Assembly: GCF_964355755.1 (NCBI RefSeq)
Contig: NC_092670.1
Location: 17,855,201 to 17,919,200, forward strand
Source of the DNA: Antedon mediterranea
Taxonomy: Eukaryota > Echinodermata > Crinoidea > Comatulida > Antedonidae
DNA length: 64,000 nt
Reading direction: 5' to 3'
Numbering within the stretch: the first letter of the stretch is position 1; each line of letters starts with the position of its first letter. Below the pieces are notes generated by a model that searched no databases, was not told the origin of the DNA, and was given only the letters and a program-made list of their open reading frames with translations. The position numbers and the translations under genes are program-made. Below, piece by piece: positions 8,527 through 19,100 of this stretch.

Positions 8527-11025
8527 CTATAAATATATAAAAACAATAATTCTGAAAATAGTAATGTATCTTATTATTTTGCGATATAAACGTAACTATC
8601 TGTTGCCAACTTAATTGATACAAAGAAGAAACAAGAATCTGACGCGCGCGTACATAAAGTCAACCATTATTTATTTGAATGTTGTGTGTAACTAACGATA
8701 ACATGGACAGGTTATTAGTAGGCTTATTATGTCCCTTGATCTTAGCATTCTCGTCCTGCCCTCCCCCCCCCGTGCCATTTCTTCCCCTTTGAGCTAAATG
8801 ATGGAATATAAAAAGTATTTTTATTTATTGTAGACACGTACAACATACTCGTTTTATTATTTTTATAAAGCCTAATTATTAAAGTTCACTACAACTAGTT
8901 ACATAATCAGAACATCAATTACAGAGACACGATTCCACAATCATATCTGGAACCTCATCGACTACAAATCGGAAATTTTTATCCGAATAGATCATAGTCA
9001 ATGGCTTTAATTTAGTTGGTGAACAGCACCGATTAACAGCCGACTCTTTACTTAAAAACCATGACAACTCTGAAACTGACGACGTCATCACCGGGCTGAT
9101 CGGACATTCGCCTTTACAGTAGTTAGCGTTAAAAGAGGTCGGAGCTATAACCCAGTCCCAACCGAATTTTTTGAAGTCAATTTTCAGTTCTTGCATGCAG
9201 CACACACTGCTGTTGCCATGACATTTGAGCGTGCGTTTGTTGTGTGATCGGCCATGTCGACGTTGGTTGTTAAATTCCACAGACAACACGGGACTCTGTG
9301 GGCAAGAAAACAAACAACATGGCCTTAATTTTTGCTAATCTAAATTTTTACTGAATATAGACACTTCAAAATTACACGACGCGTTGTGCGCCAAACTCAT
9401 GCTGTGACGTCGTCGCCAAAAATAAGACGAATTATAAAATACGCCTTGAAAACGCAATGAAGCTGTAAATATGCGCATGCACATTTTACGCTTGGTTTGC
9501 GCCTACAATAATAAAACATTTCGCAGGGAGGTGGAATAAGTGTTCCTAAGTTGTCATGGTTGGTTGAATATTACGTGTAAAGCCGTACAACACCAGGCCT
9601 ATTTATTGAGTAGAATCTATTTGCTAATATTAAACATTGTATCAATAATAGAATAGTCTGGACAGAGAGTAGACACAAACTTTGACGTAACGCGTGCATT
9701 AAATTCTGATGAAAATGATACGGATTTTAGTACGCGCGCGTTAAAATAGTGATGAAAATGATACGCGCGTCAATGTTGTGTATTCTCATTGCGTCACTGA
9801 CGATTATATATTACACTCACCCGCCTATCATTAACTGCAGTGACGATCACATCATTGCCTGAACTATCCTCAGCTTCTATTTCGATGTACTGATAGCCGG
9901 CGCCTCTATCCTTTATCCATTCTTTCACTAAATGTTTAACGTCAAGTTTTTGCCATTCCCCATCCGTAGTACTCAGTGAGATCGTCTTTTCTATGTACAA
10001 TTTCTTTTTTTGTGGGGAGGTGGGTGTAGCGGGAATGATGTTATAAACGCTGAGACGCGTGACTGTGCGTTGGACGACCTCCGCTTCGTGCACGTAAACC
10101 CATAGATGAGCTGAAGCGATATCTTTGCCTTGTAAATCAACGTTGAAGCAAACCACGTCTGATGAGTTGATTTCTATGGGAGCTATGTGATAAGATATAA
10201 TAATGCCTATGTTATTTTTTTTACATTTTAATACAAGACTATGAAAACGATTACCAAGCAACAGAGTATTTAACAACGTCAACGACGTTGTGATACCTTT
10301 GATCCACAAATACCCTATTTCACAATTTGGCGTAGTCGCAGAACCTATCACAACGCCAATTTGGCTGTTACTAATTCTGAGAGAAGACGATTGTAAAATT
10401 GCCGGCAGCTCTGTTATTTTGGTCGTCGCTTAACTACTAAACAAACAGGTTTGAAAAAAAAAATTAAAAAATATATCTATAATACATGATGTGTGTGGAT
10501 GGCAGCGTGAATAGGCATACTTTGACGCGCGCGTTCAAATGCTGATAATAATGAATACGCGCGCGTCTACTTTGCGTCTTTCATATGTCACTGCAGACTA
10601 TATAATAACTGAAACTGATACTTACGCTCTGTTGCCATGATTAATATACGTTGTATTGATGCTGGTGCGTAAGAGTCGCTTGTATCTGGATCGTCTGCAA
10701 ACATCCTTTCCTCTTGAATGTCTTGGAACTGCTGAAGGTGTTGTAACATTGGCGGATTCGTTGGAAGTGGTTTTGTAGTGAAGGTTGGTGGTTCAGTCAT
10801 TCCAAGTTTTCTTAATATCGAAGCTTTAATCATTTCGATTTGTAAGTCTTTCCTTCGATCTATGTCACAATCGTCACAAGCAGTCGTGGCTGGTGTCGTT
10901 GCATTTTCATAATCAACTTCTGTAATAAGTTTTTCTTCGTCAGAACTCTCGTGTGTGTGATGCGGACATGCCATAAGCAAGGGAACGTTGATAACAACCA
11001 GTAGAAACATACATGATGGCAGCAT
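8152..11025 (-). CDS. GDF8/11-like TGF-beta ligand gene 2, two alternative mature domains
   Basis: A tandem paralogue of the gene at 2849-6765 with the same plan. Exon 1 (11025-10626) encodes a signal peptide (MLPSCMFLLVVINVPLLMA), a CDDC motif and the latency helix (IEMIKASILRKLGM). Exon 2 (10182-9821) is 362 bp, exactly as in gene 1, with acceptor TTATCACATAG and donor CGG|GTGAGT. Terminal exons B (9295-8915) and A (8526-8152) are both phase 0. Predicted precursors are 380 aa (B) and 378 aa (A). Exon 1 lacks the hexapeptide repeats of gene 1. Unlike gene 1, AATAAA hexamers lie between B and A, so alternative polyadenylation may help choose the exon. Function is inferred from family: secreted, prodomain-bound dimeric ligand acting through type I/II receptor kinases and Smad2/3. 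Confidence 0.85.
8820..8829 (-). promoter_or_regulatory. Polyadenylation signals after gene 2 exon B
   Basis: Overlapping AATAAA hexamers on the minus strand lie about 90 bp after the exon B stop and before exon A. They would let B-type transcripts end before exon A. Confidence 0.5.
8915..9295 (-). CDS. Gene 2 terminal exon B: second 9-Cys mature ligand
   Basis: The acceptor TTTTCTTGCCCACAG is followed by AGT CCC GTG in phase 0. A basic segment (NNQRRHGR) precedes the mature part. Cysteines are LKCHG, VCCMQ, NYCKGEC, RCC and SCLC. The first half is nearly identical to gene 1 exon B. After GECPIS the finger/helix region and wrist loop diverge sharply. Length is 127 codons including the stop. 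Confidence 0.83.
   Translation of the reverse strand, partial: SPVLSVEFNNQRRHGRSHNKRTLKCHGNSSVCCMQELKIDFKKFGWDWVIAPTSFNANYCKGECPISPVMTSSVSELSWFLSKESAVNRCCSPTKLKPLTMIYSDKNFRFVVDEVPDMIVESCLCN
9322..9822 (-). other. Intron 2 of TGF-beta gene 2
   Basis: Intron between exon 2 (ends 9821) and exon B (starts 9295). It contains GC-richer patches with acgcgcgcg repeats near 9690-9770. No other feature is seen. Confidence 0.4.
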
Positions 11026-11088
11026 TGTATTGTATAGCAGCGGCGTCGACTTCGACCTTGACTGTATGCAGTATACCCCTTGCTGTCT

Positions 11089-11122
11089 ATTTTATAACCC
11101 TTGTCGCACCCATCGACCAATC
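11089..11122 (-). promoter_or_regulatory. Core promoter of TGF-beta gene 2
   Basis: TATAAAAT on the minus strand lies 64 bp before the ATG. The 11-mer atcgaccaatc is at 11112-11122. It is identical to the one in the gene 1 promoter and similarly spaced from the TATA box. Confidence 0.55.
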
Positions 11123-11753
11123 ACGAGTTTAAATCAAATCAATTAACAGTCGGTGATTCTGGGTAGAAGTAAACTTTGTAAGTAGCTCATTGCAATGTAA
11201 TTAATAACGTTTTGTAATTTAAATGATTGTTTACCTTTTCACCTTTACATGTTTCAAACATTAAGCAGCAATAGGTATGCATTTTTTCTACCAACATGGT
11301 GGTCTTGAAAACAGCACGGGAATCGAACTAAAGAACGAGCCCGCTCACTTGATTCCGACTACGAATATGAATAACACCCTGTTCTTATAAAATGTACTTA
11401 ATTAACCCATTTCTTCCAAGTATCTCCAACAACCAACATTCATCTTATTACTGTTTCCTCTCCACTACCATTAATGTCACTCACTTTCGTTTATGGGTTG
11501 TCAAATAAAATAAACGTTTACTTCTTTTGTTTCCTTTTTCTTTCAAATAGTCTGGAAAATAATAAAATGTATAATTATAATTATATTGATTATTTTAACC
11601 ATATCAAAGTAGACCTAACAAAAGACAAAACAGTAGATTACAATTGTTACCGAATGCAATACTGATTTGTAACACGGATTTGTCCGAATTGGACCTCCAG
11701 TGATTCCCCTAGTCTTCTTTCTGTTCCACTCGCCCTGTTTGTTTGTTTTTTTT
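11123..11753. other. Intergenic, no feature seen
   Basis: Upstream flank of TGF-beta gene 2. AT-rich, with no exon or RNA gene recognised. Confidence 0.4.
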
Positions 11754-11874
11754 GCTTGGATTCCCACGCAACGCTGGACGCCAGACGCGACATCATAACT
11801 GTCGCTTGTGATTGGTCAACTCACCTGCATTTGCACCGATGTCGTTGAGTTGCGTCAAAGTGGGAACCAAGCTT
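11754..11874. mobile_element. MITE family A, copy 5
   Basis: gcttggattcccacgcaacg on the left and aagtgggaaccaagcttt on the right, with inner cgcttgtgattggtcaactc. Confidence 0.7.
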
Positions 11875-12336
11875 TAACTTTAGATACACTCGTGATACAT
11901 TAATTTATTTGAAAAGATATTACGTCTAACCTCTATGATAGAAGGATCACACGCACATTGATAGGCCTACATGTCAACTTAAATAAACCTTATGTTCTGC
12001 TACATATACAGTTAGTGTTTATTAAATTCAACTAGATAAAGTTGAAATAATATTTATCGAAATAAACTATGAACTAGAAAACCATTTGGATATGATTGTT
12101 GGTGGTAGATCAACAATGTTTAATATATTTTTTTAGTCGCGTGCTCTCATCTCACTGTGTCGGTCGGTCTGTCGGAGGGTAAACAATAACTCAATGTAAT
12201 ATATTAGGCCTACTGTACTTGTTACTCATTATTGAGTAGGCAGTCCTTGACTGGTTCAGTTGACATAATATGCATTGCCTTTGTTGAGTGAGAGAAAGCC
12301 TATATAATGATATACTGTATATAAACACATTAGGTA

Positions 12337-12590
12337 TAGAACATTGATTCTAAACCGCCCGGTGATATACTGAAATTCAATGAATTAATTTGAAACGATA
12401 AGATGAGGAAATATGTGAGAATGAGAAAAAGTCCCCCAAACTACTGAGATTTGAACCCGGACCTTCTGCTTGATATGCATATGTCCTAACCATTAGACCA
12501 CTGAGGCTTTCATGGTATTGTTCAAACTCGATTGGATAGCTACTCTTTAACATTCTCAGCGTGGTACGGCGGAACAGCACTAGTCCCTCA
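12337..12590 (-). mobile_element. tRNA-derived SINE, copy 1
   Basis: Same layout as the copies at 50.6-51.1 kb: a gtgctgttccgccgtaccac head, a diverged tRNA-like block (plus-strand 12434-12508, with B-box-like gatttgaacccgg) and a tail ending at ccgcccggtgatatactg. This copy is the most decayed. Confidence 0.65.
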
Positions 12591-12599
12591 ATATATATA

Positions 12600-14385
12600 T
12601 TTATTTTTTCATTTTTATCTTTTAGTAATATTAATAATGAGTTAGCCTGTAAGCCAAGGTGAACCCATTATCAGGTGCTCTACTTTCGGACCAGGGGGAT
12701 CTATCGATTTTCACTATAATAACAAGTAATTCTTTATCAATCCTCAACACCATTTTGGCTGGAAAATTGTTCATTCTATTATAGGGCCTTCTTTAAAAAT
12801 GTTGGGAAATATTACCCAGAAACATTTCGTATGAGAATATTAAAAATGACGTCAGTCAGTGATAAGCTTTGATGACGGGCTGAATTTAACACACGCGGAA
12901 TAATATAATCACTTATCATCACTGACAAAAATCAATTAATTTGACATAATAACATCAAATACACATAACATCGGACCCGGTCGTACAGAGGTTGGATACC
13001 CGTCATGAAAGGTCACAGAAAAAACATGAATAATTAATTATATATATATACATAATATGTGACGTATACTAGTATGTTTTACGGATTACGAAGCTGTTAT
13101 TGTGTAAAACGAAAAAGTGGTATGTTATGTATTTGTTGAAAAAACCATGTACTTGTATTTGTTGAAAAAAGACCTTGTTTGGGCCAAATAATAACCATCG
13201 GTTGCCAAAGTTTTGTGTGCGAATGTTCCTTTATATCAAGCCGACGATAATCGAATAGTTAATTTGTTACTGTAGACGGCAGAAAGTTGGCCAAGAGTGG
13301 TCCGAGTTTTCGGCAGCTCATCTTGGCCATGTCTTATCGTTGCACTCATAATGAACTGTACTGTCCCACCTCTCTCTCATAACCTCATTGAACATTAACA
13401 ATATTTTTTATTCAATAGTTTGTATGAAGTAAATGCAAACAGCATACGCACTAGTATAGCTAAATATTGAAAAAAATATTGAATGCATGGATTATTAATT
13501 TACCACAACAAATTTTTTTTAACAGTTTGCGAAGTTGTAACTTATTACAATAAAAATCACACGTTTTTATTGCGCTTACAAACTTGATCAACGGCCTCCG
13601 TTTTATTTTAAAACGAATCGAAATTTAGAGATCGTTTTAAAAGAGATAATAAAATGGTTAAATAAGAAACTTTGATTTATTTTGAAGTATAATTAATCCA
13701 AAAAAAGATCTGGGATTTTTCTCTTACTAACCTAATAATGTCAAAATCTTTACACAACACACATTTTTTTCCCTATGTAAACCATGAATACAAATCATGT
13801 GAACTCTATTTATCGTTATATTACATCACACACCCTTTTCATCTTTAAGTAATCTGGGTTTTTTTTTAACATTCAATACAAATCAAATAGATATATTTAT
13901 ATTTCGTAATACCAAACACATTTTATCGCCACAACGTCACGATCTTTTGATGGAAATCAAATCAAAGTATTTTAGATTTATTATATTTTCTGTACATATA
14001 ACGCACCTTTATAACCACTTAAAATGATCTTCATGAACGTTCAAGGTGTATCAGTAACATATCACACACCTGTTCATCCATTATATTTGAGAATTTGTAG
14101 GATCCAGGGGTAGCGATGATCCCCAATGAAAATATGAACTTTCTCATATATTTCATTTTTTTACAGAACATTAATAACTATGTGTAACAGAATGATTTAA
14201 CTTAGTTTAGGCCTACTGTAAACTAGCAGTCATTTGGTTCACCAGCAGAATCGCAGGACTACAACAGATACTGTGTTGATTCGCCAAGTTTCACACATTT
14301 CGGCAAACTACACTTTCCCAACTTCTGCAAACTTACTGCAAAGTTAAAAAAATGTGGGCAAACATCTGGCCCAACTTCTGCATTA
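12600..14385. other. Long AT-rich intergenic stretch
   Basis: No exon, RNA gene or clear transposon terminus is recognised between TGF-beta gene 2 and the repeat block at 14.4 kb. Confidence 0.4.
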
Positions 14386-14389
14386 AATA

Positions 14390-14945
14390 TTTACACTAGC
14401 AAATTACCGATTTCTACAAGTTTGCTAGTGTAGACTGATCTACCAGTTAGAAAAATGTGGGCAAACTTCTGGCCCAACTTCTGCATTAAATATTTACACT
14501 AGCAAATTACCGATTTCTACAAGTTTGCTAGTGTAGACTGATCTACAAGTTAGAAAAATGTGGGCAAACCTCTGGCCCAACTTCTGCATTAAATATTTAC
14601 ACTAGCAAATTACCGATTTCTACAAGTTTGCTAAGTGTAGACTGATCTACAAGTTAGAAAAATGTGGGCAAACTTCTGGCCCAACTTCTGCATTAAATAT
14701 TTACACTAGCAAATTACCGATTTCTACAAGTTTGCTAGTGTAGACTGATCTACCAGTTAGAAAAATGTGGGCAAACTTCTGGCCCAACTTCTGCATTAAA
14801 TATTTACACTAGCAAATTACCGATTTCTACAAGTTTGCTAGTGTAGACTGATCTACAAGTTAGAAAAATGTGGACAAAGTTCTGGCCAACTTCTTTCTGC
14901 ATTAAGTCTTTACACTAGCAAATTACTGATTTCCACAAGTTTGCT
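14390..14945. repeat. 103-bp tandem repeat with internal hairpin
   Basis: About 5.3 copies of a 103-bp unit. Each contains tttacactagcaaatt, then tttgctagtgtaga as an inverted pair, followed by atgtgggcaaacttctggcc. Two successive starts (14390, 14493) give the exact period. The surrounding 14.2-15.3 kb has related sequence and inverted gtctacac motifs, so the array probably grew inside a MITE. Confidence 0.85.
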
Positions 14946-15146
14946 AGGTGTAGACTTATGAAAACTTGTTTTCTGCAGTTTCCGAAGTAGCAAGCTTTGG
15001 AAAACATTTTCTGACAAACTCTGAATTTGCTCTCGAGTTTGCAAACTTTTTTTTTTTTTGCAGTTTTCCAACTGTTCTACAATAGAAAACTTTAGAAACC
15101 GGAGTTTGTAAAAAATGTTTGGTGTAAAAAAGTGTGTTAATTTATG

Positions 15147-15300
15147 TCTAGTCTACACTTTTGTTTGTATACCCAAGTAAACTCGAATTTGTAAAGAAAA
15201 GTTTTCCAGTTTTCCTAGACCAGTTAATAAACTTTAGCAATTTTTAGCGAACTTTAGTTTTCAAAGTTTAGTGTTCAAGTGTAGCAAGGTAGACTAGGCT
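15147..15300. mobile_element. Short inverted-repeat element
   Basis: Starts ctagtctacact and ends agtgtagcaaggtagacta, with inner aaagttttcc / actttagttttcaaag. Probably a MITE related to the neighbouring 103-bp array. Confidence 0.4.
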
Positions 15301-15967
15301 AAGAAACGTGTGTTTATAATCAATTATTTGGCCACTGTCATCAATAAGGTGTAACATTTGTTGAATCAAATTTTAATTTATCATCTTTGAAAAAATATTT
15401 ATTTACCGATTAGCGATACGTAACCTTTCAAGGGTTTTTTAAAATAATGTCATACACACTGCCAATTTTCTTCCACACCTGTTTTTCCAAGTAGGTACTT
15501 ATCGTAATGATTTGCACCTGGTATACAAGGTAAATTTTATTATTGAAAACACATTTACTTTATACAATTTATTTATTTTTTGTACTACTAATAAAAAAAC
15601 AACTTTCTTCTAATTATTTTTTATTTGTTTATACAGATACAGAGATACAGATACAGATAACTTTATATAAAGCAAATTCATACTAAAAATATATAATTTT
15701 TTTTATTGAATTATATTATTATTTTATTATTTCAAAGCACACAGACGAAAGTATAAAAAATCTAAAAATCAAGTAGAATGAAATACTGCACCCGTATTTG
15801 TTTAGCATTTTTTTAAAATTCTATAAATACTTTTTTTCATTTATAAAATATATAAAACAAATATGATTATTATATCATTTTACTTTTTAAAAACGTATAT
15901 CTACAACATGGACTTGCTCATTTAAAAATTTAATAAAAATAATTAATTTTATTTATTTAGTTCATTT

Positions 15968-16105
15968 AGCATGGTTGCCACTTGGACACAACAACAAAAC
16001 AACGCGGGCACAACACAACTGAGTTAACCAATTGCAAGAGGGGACAGATCAATGATTAATGATTGGTTGCATCCTTGCGATGCGCCCTAGCAGGAACCAA
16101 GCTTT
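15968..16105. mobile_element. MITE family A, copy 6, next to the SUGCT stop codon
   Basis: Ends agcatggttgccacttgg and ccctagcaggaaccaagctt. It begins 3 bp after the SUGCT stop on the minus strand, so it forms the proximal 3'UTR. An AATAAA on the minus strand at 15948-15953 lies just beyond it. Confidence 0.65.
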
Positions 16106-16108
16106 AGT

Positions 16109-19100
16109 CTACTTGTTAATGATTTGTTCCTTTTGAAGTTGAGCTATTGTTGCATCTTCATAATCTATAACTTCTTTTAGTACTTGTTCCGTATGTTGTC
16201 CTAGTAGTGGAGGTGCTATACATTCATTACTAGAATGTGAACTAAACTTTACCGCTGGACCTGTGGAAAAATTTACAATTGAAAATTCTAAGTTTTCATC
16301 TTCATCGTCTTACAAACACCTTAACTTTTATCAAAGAACATAATACAAAAAGGCTTGTCCATCAATTTTCTATTCAAAGCCGGATTCTATTGGAGTCCTA
16401 TTTCTTATACAGAATAGAAAAGGCTTTACATAACCTTTCAAACTCAATTAAGGCATGCTATTTATTGACAAAAAAATGATGCCACCTATTGGCTCTATTC
16501 TATCCCATGCATGTTTTGGATGGACAGGAAAAAACATTTTTAAAATTCTAAATGTCTCCAATCAGTGCAACGGAAACCGACTGCAGATAATAATTAAGTT
16601 CACTTTTTGGAAATGCTATCTCTACCTGATTTTGTCTTTTGTTTTTTTAATTTTTTATGTATTTTACTGTATTTGTATGTATCTTTGAAGCAAAATAATG
16701 AAATGAACCCTAAAGCTTGGTTCCCACTAGGATGCAACACACAAGGAAACAGTAAGTGCAACACACAAGGAAACAGTAAGTGCAACACACAAGGAAACAG
16801 TAAGTGCAACACACAAGGAAACAGTAAGTGCAACACACAAGGAAACAGTAAGTGCAACACACAAGGAAACAGTAAGTGCAACACAAGCAAGTTGACCAAT
16901 CACAAGGAACAGTTTGGATGATCCATCGCTTGTGATTCGTCCACTCACTGGGAACTAAGCTTAAGCATCAACTGGTATTCTTAAGCATCACCTGGTATTC
17001 TTAAGCCTCACCTGGTATTCTTAAGCCTCACCTGGTATTCTTAAGCCTCACCTGGTATTCTTAAGCCTCACCTGGTATTCTTAAGCCTCACCTGGTATTC
17101 TTAAGCATCAACTGGTATTCTTAAGCCTCACCTGGTATTCTTAAGCCTCACCTGGTATTCTTAAGCCTCACCTGGTATTCTTAAGCCTCACCTGGTATTC
17201 TTAAGCCTCACCTGGTATTCTTAAGCATCAACTGGTATTCTTAAGCCTCACCTGGTATTCTTAAGCATCAACTGGTATTCTTAAGCCTCACCTGGTATTC
17301 TTAAGCCTCACCTGGTATTCTTAAGCATCAACTGGTATTCTTAAGCCTCACCTGGTATTCTTAAGCCTCACCTGGTATTCTTAAGCATCACCTGGTATTC
17401 TTAAGCCTCACCTGGTATTCTAATTTTGCCAGCAACAGGATGGTCTACCTCTTGTATCATCCCGTTGTGAATAACCTGCGGATTGCTAAACGTTTCCTGC
17501 ATGGAATTGACAGGTCCGTACGGAACACCCGAACCCTCAAATGCTTCCAGCCATTCTGACATCGTCTTTTCTAAAATTCTATTCATGAAAAATAAAAACA
17601 TTAACAAACCAACCCTGGGCTGTAGTAGCCACCAGAACAGTTAACTAGATCTCAATCATTTCGTTTTTCAATTAAAAATGTATTTTTTTTTTTTCATTAT
17701 AATAATAAAATTAATAGTTAATTTGAAAAACTAGCAGAGTGAATAGATGATATGATTTTTAATTATTTAAACTGTGTGTGTGCTTTTTATATTCGGAATT
17801 ACACAAGCTCAATTATAATTGTAGTCTATTGAGTGATACCTGTATTGTAGTGTCTATACAGGTAGGCAAATAAATAGACATATGCCTACCTTTTAGTGAT
17901 AGTAGCTACTAAGGAACGTCTATTTTTAACTCTATCTTTATTACTTGTATACCTCCCATCTTTTGACAAATTCGTCATTCCTAAAATCTAAAATAAAAAA
18001 AATAAAGTAGTTTATTCAAGAAGACTAAAGCACTGACAAAATCTTATCACTCAAACGCCCGGTAGCGTACAAGTCTGTTGAGTAGCACAAACGCAGTTTG
18101 CTTGATAATTACTGTAAGCTCATCTCTGCTCTGTCTGTCAGTCTGTCTGTCCCTCAATCAGTTTATGTGTCTTCCAGTACCACTCTTATACACACATAAT
18201 CAAACATGATGACCGAGTTGACCTTTACAACAGAAAACTGACCTTACAGACAGACGAGAATTGTTGATCATTTCCGCCACCGACCACCAAGTAGCCATCG
18301 TCTAAAGTCTTGAAAGCCTATGAAAAGATAATTACAAATAAATAAATTTGAATTAAAACAAAATCCGTAATGAACTGAATTGTATTTCTTTTATACGGTG
18401 GGGGTGGTGGGGGGGGGGGGAGGGGGAGGGTAGTTCAGTAGTAAACTACCTGTTCTCACACAGTGCCATTTGATGTGATATAATAATATTTAGACACTGA
18501 AAAGGAGTAAAAAAAGATAGTTTAAGTGACTACATAGGGACAGTCACAGATGAAATGTTGTATTGTATCCATTAATCATTATCTCCTGATGATGATGATG
18601 TCATGATTAGTTATATTGAGTGGTATCTTACTAATGCTGCCCCAGTAACAAACCTGATAGGGTACAATACTTTCGTGACCTGTTCCCCATTTGTTAGCTT
18701 CTTTTCCAGCAATCAAATAATTACTCCCAATATGGGATAATACAGCAACCTATGTACACAAAGAACATTAGTTAATAGGCTACTAAGCCTGGTTCACACT
18801 AGATATTTGGTTCATATTGAACAATCATAACCAATATAAAATGCTTAATTTGTACAACTACTCCATACAATTAGTGACCATTTTCTACAACCCAAATTAA
18901 CGAATTTGCCATTCGCCATGATTTATAGAAACCAAAATTGTCAAACCCAGGTCCAAAAGGGGTCATTAATTGGAGGGTAGCATACTTACTTGAGTTGACA
19001 GTAAGTTGCAAGGGGTCATTAATTGGAGGGTAGCATACTTACTTGAGTTGACAGTAAGTTGCAAGGGGTCATTAATTGGAGGGTAGCATACTTACTTGAG

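Noticed and set aside
16607..16921. Open frames with CNTQGNSK repeats on + and LLFPCVLH or CVALTVS repeats on -
   Set aside because: They are translations of the 24-bp tandem repeat inside a MITE; 24 is divisible by 3, so all frames stay open.
16961..17420. CRISPR-like regular repeats
   Set aside because: The units are contiguous with no spacers, and they match the adjacent exon border; the genome is eukaryotic.
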